Assembly (NCBI GenBank): GCA_002353225.1
Contig: DEJF01000016.1
Span: forward strand, 1 to 40,384
Length of the DNA stretch: 40,384 nt
Source of the DNA: Prevotella sp. UBA2755
GTDB lineage: Bacteria; Bacteroidota; Bacteroidia; Bacteroidales; Bacteroidaceae
Direction: 5' to 3'
Shown: positions 8,769 through 16,444 of the stretch, in pieces
Layout of the letters: every line of letters starts with the position of its first letter
How positions within the stretch are numbered: position 1 is the stretch's first letter
Notes under the pieces: generated by a model
What the model saw: the letters and a program-made list of their open reading frames with translations, nothing else
Database searches by the model: none
What the model was told of the DNA's origin: nothing
Made by a program: the position numbers and the translations under genes

Positions 8769-9161
8769 TTAGAAACTTCCATAGAGCGTATCATCATCGA
8801 GACCGGTGATGACGATCTGGTAGTCGCCTTCGCCATAGGATGACAGGTCGTAGTTTACCGTATCACCCTCCATGACAGAAAGGGTTTCCTCTATTACCAA
8901 TGTGTCATCCTTGTATATGCAGACACATACCTCATCGGATTCCGCATTGAATGTAATGGAAAGACAGCCGGTCTCCTCATCCCATTCGGCGAAGGCAAGT
9001 GGGGAGTAATGTGCGGGGATCCTGTGGGGGTATTGCCCTTTTATGCTATCACCTCCCTTGGTTTTTCTTACTTTAATGTTTCCAGCAGACATCTCGCTCT
9101 GAAGCATGGGCATGCCCAGCATCAGCACTGCCATAAGCAGTCTCATCATTCTTGTTCTCAT
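8769..9161 (-). CDS. Small secreted DUF3244-like protein
   Basis: The protein has 130 residues: a signal peptide (MRTRMMRLLMAVLMLGMPML) and a compact beta-sandwich resembling DUF3244. The core shows LSITFNAESDEVCVCIYKD, then a YDLSSYGEGDYQIVITGLD strand-turn-strand and a C-terminal LYGSF. DUF3244 proteins are small Bacteroidota exported proteins of unknown function. I chose the ATG at 9159-9161 because the consensus promoter at 9188-9219 would start transcription near 9181, so the longer frame beginning at 9218 would lie upstream of its own transcript. It is the first gene of the RHS operon. Confidence 0.82.
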   Translation of the reverse strand: MRTRMMRLLMAVLMLGMPMLQSEMSAGNIKVRKTKGGDSIKGQYPHRIPAHYSPLAFAEWDEETGCLSITFNAESDEVCVCIYKDDTLVIEETLSVMEGDTVNYDLSSYGEGDYQIVITGLDDDTLYGSF

Positions 9162-9187
9162 CTTGTAGTCGTATTGATTTCGGGCTG

Positions 9188-9219
9188 CAAAATTAGAAAC
9201 AGAGAATGATACCTGCAAA
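9188..9219 (-). promoter_or_regulatory. Promoter of the DUF3244-T9SS-RHS operon
   Basis: The minus strand carries TTTG (9216-9219), 20 nt, then TAATTTTG (9188-9195), matching the Bacteroidota consensus. The predicted transcript start near 9181 leaves a ~20-nt leader before the DUF3244 start. The five downstream genes are separated by no more than 17 nt and form one unit to 911. Confidence 0.8.
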
Positions 9220-9344
9220 TTTTTTCGGCTTTTGTTTCGTGAAGGTGCTGCAATGTTAAAATGGGGTTAACTGACTGTAAGACAGAAGGTAACGACGGAA
9301 TTGTAGAGTCAGAGACCCCCTAAAATGCAGCAAATAAGAGGCTG

Positions 9345-10913
9345 TTAGGAGTGTCTTAGATGTGCCTTTAGCCGTGTCTTTATGGAGCGGAGTGAAGAGT
9401 TGGTGATGCTGAGTATGTCCTGTATCTCTGTATCCGACTTGCCCATATCCTGTAGAATAAGATAGGTAATAAGACGTGCGGTTAAGTCTTTGTATTCACT
9501 CATCCATACCCCATACTGCCTATAGCGAAGGATGGAGTAAAACTCTATGAGATCATGCTCTTTGCCTGTTGACAGCAGTTTATTCCCTGCGGCGACTTCA
9601 TCATAGACTTCCTTTCCGCGTCCTAACTGTTCATTAGTCTGCTGGCGCAAGATCTGGATCTGGTTGTTTAATGCCATGATCTCCTCATGGTGCTCTCCGT
9701 CCGTATTCTCTAACAAGGCGATTTTTTGCTGGGCGTTTCTGATGGCCTCCTCTTTTGCCGTCAGTTGACTGGCGAATCTTCTGACTGTCCTGCGATGATA
9801 ACTATAATAGCCGACGGAAACGATGCCCAGCAAAAGGACAGAGCCAAACAGCCATGTCAGTGTCCTATAGTATTTGTTCTCCACTACTTGGTGGTCGTAT
9901 TTGTGTTGTATCTCCGCAAGTGCCGCCTGCTCGGAGGCTTGGGTTAAGGAGTCTTTCAGGAAATATATCCGATTAGAAATCTCCAATGCTGACTGGTAGT
10001 CCTGTTGCTGCTCATATCTCTTTTGCATGGAGGCAAGAACGTTCAAGACGGTTTGAGTATCACCAACCTTTAAGGCTTCTTTCCAGCATCTCTCCGCCTC
10101 AGACTTATTGCCCTCTTCTGCATAGATGTTTCCTAATTCTGCGTAGGTATGAGGCATCGGATATGTCTTTATAGATTCTAAAAGATACTCTTTTGCAATA
10201 TTGTTATCACCAAAATGGTATGACAAACTACCGATATTAGTTAGAATATATGCCTTGCCCTCATCATCTATATTTCTAATAAGTGCCAGACTTTTATGTA
10301 TGTATTTCTTTGCCTCTTCCCACTTGTCACTCCTGTAATGGGCTATGGAGACATAAGAGAAACTGCGTGCAATAGCGGCAGTATCGCTTAACAGCAAGGC
10401 ATCATCTAATGAGAGTTTTGCATATTTCAGCATGAGTTCATAGCATTTCGCATCGTCATTCACCATACAAAGGCTCTCGTGGTATTTCGACATATAGAGC
10501 AGGTCGTGGTTCTTGACGGCAAGTTCCTCTCCTCTCTTTAATAACAGCAGTGCCTCCTCATGCTGTCCCTGCTCATAGAGCGGCATAGCCCGATAGTAAT
10601 AGGCTCGGCAAAGCAGGGACGGATTGCCGCTCTGTTCATAATATCGTACTGCCGAGCGCATCAGACTGTCTGCAGGGACGGGCTGATAGCATTTGTATCT
10701 CGCCTGTGTCAGCAACAGGGTATAGTAGGCACGGCTTGACTCATCACCCTTGTCCGTCACATCGGGGATGCTCTCCAGCAGACGGAGGGCTGAGTCGGTA
10801 TGCTGCTCTATCAGACTGTCTGCCTCAAGCAATAGCCGCTCATAGGCAGACTGCCTGTCGCATCCTGCCAGCACGATGACATAAAAGAAGAGAAGATACC
10901 TAAACCGTTTCAT
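9345..10913 (-). CDS. Membrane-spanning TPR regulator with HTH-like C terminus
   Basis: The protein has 522 residues. The N terminus is a lipoprotein-type signal (MKRFRYLLFFYVIVLAGC, lipobox LAGC). Residues ~20-330 contain TPR repeats (for example the A-E-A-W pattern GNIYAEEGNKSEAERCWKEA). A membrane helix follows (WLFGSVLLLGIVSVGYYSY, ~350-370), then a coiled coil (QKIALLENTDGEHHEEIMAL) and a C-terminal helical domain ending DIQ-like TEIQDILSITNSSLRSIKTR, which resembles an HTH. The likely topology puts the TPRs in the periplasm and the HTH in the cytoplasm, as in one-component membrane regulators of Bacteroidota. It is encoded just upstream of the RHS operon, with 183 nt between its stop and the DUF3244 start, so it is a plausible regulator of that operon. 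A truncated paralogue lies at 65-769. Confidence 0.82.
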   Translation of the reverse strand: MKRFRYLLFFYVIVLAGCDRQSAYERLLLEADSLIEQHTDSALRLLESIPDVTDKGDESSRAYYTLLLTQARYKCYQPVPADSLMRSAVRYYEQSGNPSLLCRAYYYRAMPLYEQGQHEEALLLLKRGEELAVKNHDLLYMSKYHESLCMVNDDAKCYELMLKYAKLSLDDALLLSDTAAIARSFSYVSIAHYRSDKWEEAKKYIHKSLALIRNIDDEGKAYILTNIGSLSYHFGDNNIAKEYLLESIKTYPMPHTYAELGNIYAEEGNKSEAERCWKEALKVGDTQTVLNVLASMQKRYEQQQDYQSALEISNRIYFLKDSLTQASEQAALAEIQHKYDHQVVENKYYRTLTWLFGSVLLLGIVSVGYYSYHRRTVRRFASQLTAKEEAIRNAQQKIALLENTDGEHHEEIMALNNQIQILRQQTNEQLGRGKEVYDEVAAGNKLLSTGKEHDLIEFYSILRYRQYGVWMSEYKDLTARLITYLILQDMGKSDTEIQDILSITNSSLRSIKTRLKAHLRHS

Positions 10914-10918
10914 GTCTG

Positions 10919-10926
10919 CAAAGGTA
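10919..10926 (-). promoter_or_regulatory. -7 element before the TPR/HTH regulator
   Basis: TACCTTTG on the minus strand lies 5 nt before the ATG at 10913, so the transcript would be almost leaderless. No TTTG is found at the usual 19-20 nt spacing, so this promoter may need an activator. The tandem 22-bp array at 10977-11064 begins 50 bp upstream. Confidence 0.5.
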
Positions 10927-10976
10927 GTGCAAAATTTCCCTATACGTAATTTTTCAAACCCTTGTCCCTGCTAAAA

Positions 10977-11064
10977 GTAAATTCAGTGTATTTACTGAGT
11001 AAATTCAGTGTGTTTACTGAGTAAATTCAGTGTATTTACTGAGTAAATTCAGTGTATTTACTGA
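10977..11064. repeat. Tandem array of four 22-bp palindromic units
   Basis: Four contiguous units of 22 bp begin at 10977, 10999, 11021 and 11043. The unit starts GTAAATTCAGTG and ends TTTACTGA; the second unit differs by one base. Each unit with its neighbour forms AGTAAAT-n7-ATTTACT, a 7-bp inverted repeat. The array lies between the regulator start at 10913 and the end of the TPR gene at 11153. The following 22 bp (11065-11086) keep only weak similarity. It has no spacers, so it is not a CRISPR. Confidence 0.95.
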
Positions 11065-11080
11065 GATGATACCTTTAGTT

Positions 11081-11144
11081 CCCCCTTGTGGATGCTTTCC
11101 CAACACCTCATGGGAGTTATCCAGAAGGAAACGGGAGAAGGGGG
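11081..11144. repeat. Inverted repeat downstream of the TPR gene
   Basis: CCCCCTT (11081-11087) is complementary to AAGGGGG (11138-11144), separated by 50 nt. It lies just after the stop of the minus-strand TPR gene. A structured 3' end is possible, but no uridine run follows, so a classical terminator is not supported. Confidence 0.35.
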
Positions 11145-11152
11145 AGATGTTT

Positions 11153-11842
11153 TTATTTGATTCGTTTATAGAAAGCACGGAGCGCACCTTGGTTGACTCC
11201 CCTACCCGATAACTTATCGAGTTCTCTTCGTGCCGCTTCCTTTCTGCCCATAGATATCAGTACGTCAATATATGACAACTGATAATCGGTATTCTCGGGA
11301 TCACGCTTGATGGCTTCTTCCCAGTCATAGAGGGCGGCATCATAACGCTGCATCTCCGTCTCCAAGGACGCACGTGCCACATAGCCCGCAACAGAGTCGG
11401 GATGCTGCTCCACCACGATACCCAACAGGTCGAGCGCATCATTACGTTTTCCCATCTGCTGATAGACATACGCCAGTCCGAGACGAGCCTCCATGTGGGT
11501 TGGTTTCTCCAACAGGATATCGTTATAATCATTCTTCGCCAAGTCGTAGCGGCGCAGATGGGTATAGGCATAAGCACGATAGAACATCGCCGTGAGGTTT
11601 TTCTCGTCATGCTGTAATATCGTCTTATACTCGTCGACAGCATATTCCCACTGTTGCAACTCCAAGTTGATAGCCGCCTTGCGGAAATGCAATGCGGCAC
11701 TATATGGCGAGCGGGCTATCTGTTGGCTGATGGCATTCAGGGAGTCGCGCCATTCCTGGTTCGACTGTGCCTGCATGCCAATAGTCATCAGCCAACAGGC
11801 AATGGTGAGTACTATGCCTTTTTGATATAGTCTACAATCCAT
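11153..11842 (-). CDS. Exported TPR protein
   Basis: The protein has 229 residues. A signal peptide (KGIVLTIACWLMTIGMQAQS) is followed by about five tetratricopeptide repeats, for example AALHFRKAAINLELQQWEYA, FYRAYAYTHLRRYDLAKNDY and AYVYQQMGKRNDALDLLGIV. It should act as a periplasmic protein-interaction scaffold; the partner is unknown. The start lies inside the 3' end of leuB (31-nt overlap on the same strand), suggesting co-transcription with leuB, although no leucine-related role is evident. The ATG at 11842 gives a plausible signal peptide and no better start was seen. Confidence 0.8.
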   Translation of the reverse strand: MDCRLYQKGIVLTIACWLMTIGMQAQSNQEWRDSLNAISQQIARSPYSAALHFRKAAINLELQQWEYAVDEYKTILQHDEKNLTAMFYRAYAYTHLRRYDLAKNDYNDILLEKPTHMEARLGLAYVYQQMGKRNDALDLLGIVVEQHPDSVAGYVARASLETEMQRYDAALYDWEEAIKRDPENTDYQLSYIDVLISMGRKEAARRELDKLSGRGVNQGALRAFYKRIK

Positions 11843-12873
11843 GCTCCAACTTCCTTCGTACCATACTTGGCACCGCCCTCCACCTGAATCTCTGGTGTAC
11901 GCACATTAGCATCCAGCGAGGCGTTCACAGCCTCACGTATCAATGCACCCTCTTTCTTGAGGTCGAAATGCTCCAGCAACATAGCAGCAGAGAGAATCTC
12001 TGCCAACGGGTTGGCGATGTTCTGTCCGGCAGCCTGAGGCCATGAGCCATGTACAGGCTCGAACAAGGGGGTATGCTCACCTAATGAGGATGAGGGCTGC
12101 AAGCCCATCGAACCCGTGATACAAGAAGTCTCGTCGGTCAGGATGTCACCAAACGTGTTCTCTGTCACGATGACATCAAAGAAACGAGGCTCTGTCAGTA
12201 CACGCATCGAAGCATTGTCGATAAACATATAATCGGTATTTACATCAGGATACTGTGACTCCATCTCCTTAGCGATCTGACGCCACAGGCGAGAACTTGC
12301 CAAGACATTCGCCTTGTCGACTACCGTCAGGTGTTTCTTACGCTTCTGTGCTGTCTCGAAGGCAACCTTCAGGATGCGCTCAATCTCCGGGCGGGTATAG
12401 ATATCCGTATCGTATGCCTTATCATTGTCTTGGTATTTCTCTCCGAAATACATACCACCCGTCAACTCACGGATCACCACGAAGTCGGCACCTTTCAGTA
12501 ACTCATCCTTCAAGGGAGACTTATGCAGCAGACAGTCGAACGTAGCGACAGGACGGACATTGGCAAACAATCCTAATTTCTTACGCATGGCAAGCAGTCC
12601 CTGCTCAGGACGTACCTTTGCCGTGGGGTTGTTATCGAAACGAAGGTCACCGACTGCGGCAAACAATACAGCGTCGGCACGCATACACACATCATGGGTA
12701 GCCTCTGGGTATGGATCGCCCACGGCATCAATAGCATGAGCACCACAAAGAGCCTCCTCGTAAGAGAACTCATGTCCGAATTTCTCAGCGATGGCGTCCA
12801 TCACGGCAACGCCCTGTTTCATAATCTCTGGTCCTATTCCGTCACCAGGGAGAACGGCAATTTTCAGTTTCAT
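11812..12873 (-). CDS. leuB: 3-isopropylmalate dehydrogenase
   Basis: The protein has 353 residues, the normal length for LeuB, which oxidatively decarboxylates 3-isopropylmalate to 2-oxoisocaproate with NAD in leucine synthesis. The family pattern runs throughout: AVLPGDGIGPEI at the N terminus, the substrate loop RPEQGLLAMRKKLGLFANVR, RELTGGMYFG, the catalytic lysine in VDKANVL, the metal-binding region TENTFGDILTDE, and EPVHGSWPQAAGQNIANPLA near the nucleotide site. leuA, leuC and leuD are not in the window. A consensus promoter (12934-12965) lies ~60 bp upstream, diverging from the helicase promoter. Confidence 0.95.
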   Translation of the reverse strand: MKLKIAVLPGDGIGPEIMKQGVAVMDAIAEKFGHEFSYEEALCGAHAIDAVGDPYPEATHDVCMRADAVLFAAVGDLRFDNNPTAKVRPEQGLLAMRKKLGLFANVRPVATFDCLLHKSPLKDELLKGADFVVIRELTGGMYFGEKYQDNDKAYDTDIYTRPEIERILKVAFETAQKRKKHLTVVDKANVLASSRLWRQIAKEMESQYPDVNTDYMFIDNASMRVLTEPRFFDVIVTENTFGDILTDETSCITGSMGLQPSSSLGEHTPLFEPVHGSWPQAAGQNIANPLAEILSAAMLLEHFDLKKEGALIREAVNASLDANVRTPEIQVEGGAKYGTKEVGAWIVDYIKKA

Positions 12874-12933
12874 ATTCTTTTCCTAATTATTTGTTGGTCA
12901 TTATTATTTTTGTGTTATCTGTCATTCGAGCCA

Positions 12934-12965
12934 CAAAGTTAATCAAATCCTTCCGACTATACAAA
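12934..12965 (-). promoter_or_regulatory. Promoter of leuB
   Basis: The minus strand carries TTTG (12962-12965), 20 nt, then TAACTTTG (12934-12941), an exact consensus fit. The leader to the leuB ATG is ~55 nt and AT-rich. I see no leucine-rich leader peptide or obvious attenuator in it. Confidence 0.75.
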
Positions 12966-13064
12966 TAACCCCCATTAATTTAAGAATCTTTAGTTGTGCT
13001 TCTACAGCGTTGGTTGCTATCCATATTTGTTTTTATCGGATAAATCTTTATTATTGCAAATTAA

Positions 13065-13096
13065 TTTGGCATTTTGCTTACTTCTTTGTAACTTCG
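13065..13096 (+). promoter_or_regulatory. Promoter of the helicase-ispE pair
   Basis: TTTG (13065-13068), 20 nt, then TAACTTCG (13089-13096), one mismatch from TAnnTTTG. The predicted transcript start is within a few bases of the ATG at 13105, so the mRNA would be nearly leaderless. This also argues against the longer upstream reading frame that starts at 12994. Confidence 0.6.
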
Positions 13097-13104
13097 CAGA
13101 CGAA

Positions 13105-14862
13105 ATGGCAAAGCGAACTACACAACAGATAGACACGGATAATCGGGAATGGCAACAGGCACTACAGATTGTCGAATACACACGTCGCTCGCTATTCCTG
13201 ACAGGAAAGGCAGGAACGGGTAAGTCGACATTCCTTCGCTATGTAGCACAAAACACGAAGAAGAAACACGTGATCCTTGCGCCCACGGGTATCGCCGCCA
13301 TCAATGCTGGCGGACAGACGCTGCACTCGTTCTTCAAACTGCCATTCCACCCATTGTTGCCCAACGATTCGCGCTATAATATCCGTAATATCCGCAAGAC
13401 CCTGAAGTACAGCGGTATTACCACGAAACTGTTGCGTGAACTGGAACTCATCATCATCGACGAGATATCCATGGTCCGTGCTGACATCATCGACTTCATC
13501 GACAAGGTGCTGCGCATCTACTGCCGTAACATGCGAGAACCCTTCGGAGGCAAGCAGTTATTACTGGTAGGCGACATCTTCCAGTTAGAGCCCGTGGTGA
13601 AGGAAGACGAATGGCGGTTGATGCAACCATTCTATGCCTCTGCCTATTTCTTCTCTGCAAAGGTATGGCAGGAGATGCAATTAGTAAGTATTGAGTTACG
13701 AAAGGTGTATCGCCAGAGTGATGCCCGTTTTATCAGTCTGCTTGACCGCATCCGTCAGAACCAGACAACGGCGGAGGACCTGAAAGCCATTAATGAGAGA
13801 GTCTCTGGAGATTCTAAATATACTAGAGAATCTGGCGATCATCTTGCCATCACCCTCGCCACTCGTCGCGACACCGTAGACTATATCAATGAGCAGCGGC
13901 TTGCCGAACTGGATGGAGAACCTTCAGTGTTTCACGGCACGATCACTGGGGAGTTTCCAGAGACCTCCCTACCCGCTCCGATGGAACTGGAGGTAAAGCC
14001 CGGCGCACAGGTCATTTTCATCAAGAACGACAAGGAACGCCGTTGGGTAAACGGCACATTGGGTGTTGTCATCTACATTGATGAGGAGGAGGGAATCATC
14101 ACAGTGGTTGACGAAGATGGACACGAATATGATGTGGAGCGTGAAATATGGGAGAACATGCGCTACACCTTCAATGAGAAGGAACAGAAAATCGAAGAAG
14201 AACAATTAGGCACCTTCATCCAGTTTCCCTTACGACTCGCCTGGGCAATCACGGTGCATAAGAGTCAGGGACTCACCTTTCGACAGGTGAAGATCGACTT
14301 CTCAGGGGGCGGTGCTTTCGCCGGTGGACAGACCTATGTCGCCCTGAGCCGCTGCACCTCCTTAGAGGGTATCACACTGGAGGAGCCTATCCGACAGAGT
14401 GACATCTTCGTACGTGCCGAGGTGGTCAGTTTTGCCCACCGCTATAACGACGGACAACTGATACAACAGGCGATCTATGAGAGCAAGGCAGACAAGGAAT
14501 ACCATGATGCGGTGGCAGCATTCGACCGTCAGGACTTTGACGGTTTCCTGCGTAATTTCTTCCTTGCCATCCACAGTCGTTATGACATAGAGAAACCTGC
14601 CGCCCAACGACTGATACGCCGTAAGTTAGGTATTATCACCAAGTTACAACAGGAATGTCAGCGACTGGAGGGCGTGATTGCCAGTAAGGAGGAAACACTG
14701 AGACGTCTGGCTGCTGAGTATGTGCTGATGGGTAAAGAGTGTGAGAGAGAACACATGCCCGAGGCGGCTATCCGTAACTATGAGAAAGCGCTGGAGTTAT
14801 ATCCTGACGCCATGGAGGCACAACGGAGGATCAAGAAACTGAAAAAGGATATTAAGAAATAG
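13105..14862 (+). CDS. Pif1/RecD-like superfamily 1 DNA helicase with TPR tail
   Basis: The protein has 585 residues. It carries SF1B helicase motifs in order: Walker A LTGKAGTGKSTFLRYV (~30-45), motif Ia APTGIAAINAGGQTLHSFF, motif II LIIDEISMV, motif III LLVGDIFQLEP, and near residue 390 the motif V/VI region AITVHKSQGLTF with QTYVALSRCTSLEG. The C-terminal ~60 residues end in a TPR-like helix pair (AAIRNYEKALELYPDAMEA). Such enzymes unwind DNA 5' to 3' and act on replication or repair intermediates. I chose MAKRTTQQ as start because the predicted promoter lies immediately before it and the 37 extra upstream residues have no family character. ispE begins 6 nt after its stop. Confidence 0.88.
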   Translation: MAKRTTQQIDTDNREWQQALQIVEYTRRSLFLTGKAGTGKSTFLRYVAQNTKKKHVILAPTGIAAINAGGQTLHSFFKLPFHPLLPNDSRYNIRNIRKTLKYSGITTKLLRELELIIIDEISMVRADIIDFIDKVLRIYCRNMREPFGGKQLLLVGDIFQLEPVVKEDEWRLMQPFYASAYFFSAKVWQEMQLVSIELRKVYRQSDARFISLLDRIRQNQTTAEDLKAINERVSGDSKYTRESGDHLAITLATRRDTVDYINEQRLAELDGEPSVFHGTITGEFPETSLPAPMELEVKPGAQVIFIKNDKERRWVNGTLGVVIYIDEEEGIITVVDEDGHEYDVEREIWENMRYTFNEKEQKIEEEQLGTFIQFPLRLAWAITVHKSQGLTFRQVKIDFSGGGAFAGGQTYVALSRCTSLEGITLEEPIRQSDIFVRAEVVSFAHRYNDGQLIQQAIYESKADKEYHDAVAAFDRQDFDGFLRNFFLAIHSRYDIEKPAAQRLIRRKLGIITKLQQECQRLEGVIASKEETLRRLAAEYVLMGKECEREHMPEAAIRNYEKALELYPDAMEAQRRIKKLKKDIKK

Positions 14863-14868
14863 AAGACT

Positions 14869-15699
14869 ATGATAACATTCCCTATTGCAAAAGTCAATCT
14901 CGGGCTGAACGTGGTGGAACGACGCCCCGACGGTTACCATAACCTACAGACGGTATTCTATCCCGTAGGTATTAAAGACGCACTGGAGGTGTTCCCTATG
15001 GCAGATGACTTTCCTTCTGTGGCAGACTGTGACATCAAAGTGACAAATATCGCCATTGAAGGGGACGAGCAGCGTAACCTGGTGGTGAGAGCCTACCAGT
15101 TGTTAAAGAAAGACTTCCCTGCACTGCCCCGCCTGCATGCTCATCTCTACAAGGGTATTCCCACACAGGCAGGCATGGGTGGCGGCTCCAGTGATGCCTC
15201 CGCGATGCTGTTGTTGTTGAACAAGGAGTTCCACCTCGGACTATCCGATGAGCAACTGATCCGGTATGCCGCCCAGTTAGGTGCCGACTGTGCCATCTTT
15301 ATCCTCAACCGCCCCGCATACGCTGAGGGCATCGGTGAGCAACTAACTCCTATCTGTCTCGACCTCAGCGGATGGTATATGGGAGTTGTACGTCCTGACA
15401 TTCCTGTACCTACCAAAGAGGCTTTTGCCCATATCACCCCCCATATACCTGACAAGTGCTGTCGTGACATCGTCATGCAACCGATAGAGACATGGAAGGG
15501 AGAACTGATCAATGACTTCGAGGAGAGTGTGTTTGTCGTTCATCCGGAACTTGCAACCATTAAGGAACAACTCTACCGACTGGGAGCCGTCTATGCAGCC
15601 ATGAGCGGTAGCGGTAGTGCGCTGTTCGGCCTGTTCCGTCACCCCATAGACCTTAGCACCACGTTTGAGGGTATGTTCACCACTTGCCTAAGGCTCTGA
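14869..15699 (+). CDS. ispE: 4-diphosphocytidyl-2-C-methyl-D-erythritol kinase
   Basis: The protein has 276 residues, normal for IspE, a GHMP kinase that phosphorylates CDP-methylerythritol in the non-mevalonate isoprenoid pathway. The N terminus shows AKVNLGLNVVERRPDGYHN, with the conserved lysine and the DGYH motif. The ATP loop reads PTQAGMGGGSSDASAMLLLL (~100-120). The third GHMP motif near the C terminus is AAMSGSGSALFGLF. It follows the helicase gene closely and probably shares its promoter. Confidence 0.95.
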   Translation: MITFPIAKVNLGLNVVERRPDGYHNLQTVFYPVGIKDALEVFPMADDFPSVADCDIKVTNIAIEGDEQRNLVVRAYQLLKKDFPALPRLHAHLYKGIPTQAGMGGGSSDASAMLLLLNKEFHLGLSDEQLIRYAAQLGADCAIFILNRPAYAEGIGEQLTPICLDLSGWYMGVVRPDIPVPTKEAFAHITPHIPDKCCRDIVMQPIETWKGELINDFEESVFVVHPELATIKEQLYRLGAVYAAMSGSGSALFGLFRHPIDLSTTFEGMFTTCLRL

Positions 15700-15710
15700 C
15701 GAATAGGCAC

Positions 15711-15741
15711 AAAAAAAAGAATGATTGTCTCACGACAATCA
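15711..15741 (-). terminator. Intrinsic terminator of the small RNA and possibly the DUF3256 operon
   Basis: On the minus strand an 8-bp stem TGATTGTC/GACAATCA (15722-15741) with a GTGA (GNRA-type) loop is followed by TTC and eight Ts (15718-15711). The same stem on the plus strand, followed by a weaker T-rich stretch, may help end the helicase-ispE transcript. Confidence 0.8.
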
Positions 15742-15781
15742 ATCTTTCATTAACCTTAATAATCTAATACCATGAAAAACA
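15711..15781 (-). ncRNA. Candidate ~70-nt small RNA
   Basis: The minus strand has all marks of an independent short transcript: a promoter (15787-15818), a predicted start near 15781, and a strong intrinsic terminator at 15741-15711. The body is AU-rich and contains no convincing reading frame. It lies between the convergent ends of ispE (stop 15699) and the DUF3256 gene (stop 15863). It could be a trans-acting sRNA or simply a separately initiated 3' element. I cannot assign an Rfam family. Confidence 0.6.
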
Positions 15782-15786
15782 CACTG

Positions 15787-15818
15787 CAAATATAAGAATT
15801 AAATTTCCTCCCTGCAAG
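15787..15818 (-). promoter_or_regulatory. Promoter of the small RNA
   Basis: The minus strand carries CTTG (15815-15818), 20 nt, then TATATTTG (15787-15794), one mismatch from the full consensus. It lies downstream of the DUF3256 stop, so it cannot serve that gene. Confidence 0.6.
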
Positions 15819-15862
15819 AGTTGTAACAACATCTAATACGGTATTTAACGTATTTTAAGCGA

Positions 15863-16420
15863 TTATTGCTTCCATTCTATATTTTTTAACCAAGGAGTCT
15901 CTACTTTCTGTTCTTCATAAGCAATAGCATCCAGGGTATTCATCTGTCGTAGACATAGCCCTTCAGACGGAGTCTCCATGAAATCTGCCACATACGGCTC
16001 ATGTGGCAAACTCAGGTATTTGGAGGTGTCAAGGGGTTTCCATGAAACGGAATATACTTCTATCTTACTTTCCGGATTAGCCTCTCCGTAGGTCATCACC
16101 ATACAGATGACCTGACGGCAACTGTCAACAGCCTCATTGACCGGCATCAGGCGCATCTTGACCTTCAGTGCAGAACTGACTTGTAGGGTGACTTCCTCGT
16201 CAGTAAGACTAAGCATCTCACTCTTACCACTAAACTCATTACTGACCACTGCCTTCATTCCTGAGTCGATGAAATCGATGAAGTCAAGGCGGTTATTCTG
16301 CGTCAGATAAGGAAACAGACTGTCAGGCATCTGGAGAAAGACATCCCTCATCTTCTGTTGTGCCTCACAGGGAATGCACAACGAAGACAACAGGACACCT
16401 AATAACAATAGTTTTCTCAT
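15863..16420 (-). CDS. Exported DUF3256-like protein
   Basis: The protein has 185 residues with a signal peptide (MRKLLLLGVLLSSLCIPCEA). The mature part begins KMRDVFLQMPDSLFPYLTQN followed by NRLDFIDFIDSGMKAVV, a pattern I associate with the Bacteroidota family DUF3256, of unknown function. It is the last gene of the long ileS operon, 24 nt after the phenylacetate-CoA ligase-like gene. Confidence 0.78.
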   Translation of the reverse strand: MRKLLLLGVLLSSLCIPCEAQQKMRDVFLQMPDSLFPYLTQNNRLDFIDFIDSGMKAVVSNEFSGKSEMLSLTDEEVTLQVSSALKVKMRLMPVNEAVDSCRQVICMVMTYGEANPESKIEVYSVSWKPLDTSKYLSLPHEPYVADFMETPSEGLCLRQMNTLDAIAYEEQKVETPWLKNIEWKQ

Positions 16421-16444
16421 ATATACCTTATTATATATATATTA

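Noticed and set aside
10977..11064. Possible CRISPR array
   Set aside because: Units are contiguous without spacers, and no cas gene is present.
12994..13104. Longer helicase start
   Set aside because: The extra residues include the promoter elements and are hydrophobic, without family similarity.
15772..15795. Short plus-strand frame starting ATGAAAAACACA
   Set aside because: It has only seven codons and overlaps the small RNA promoter in antisense.
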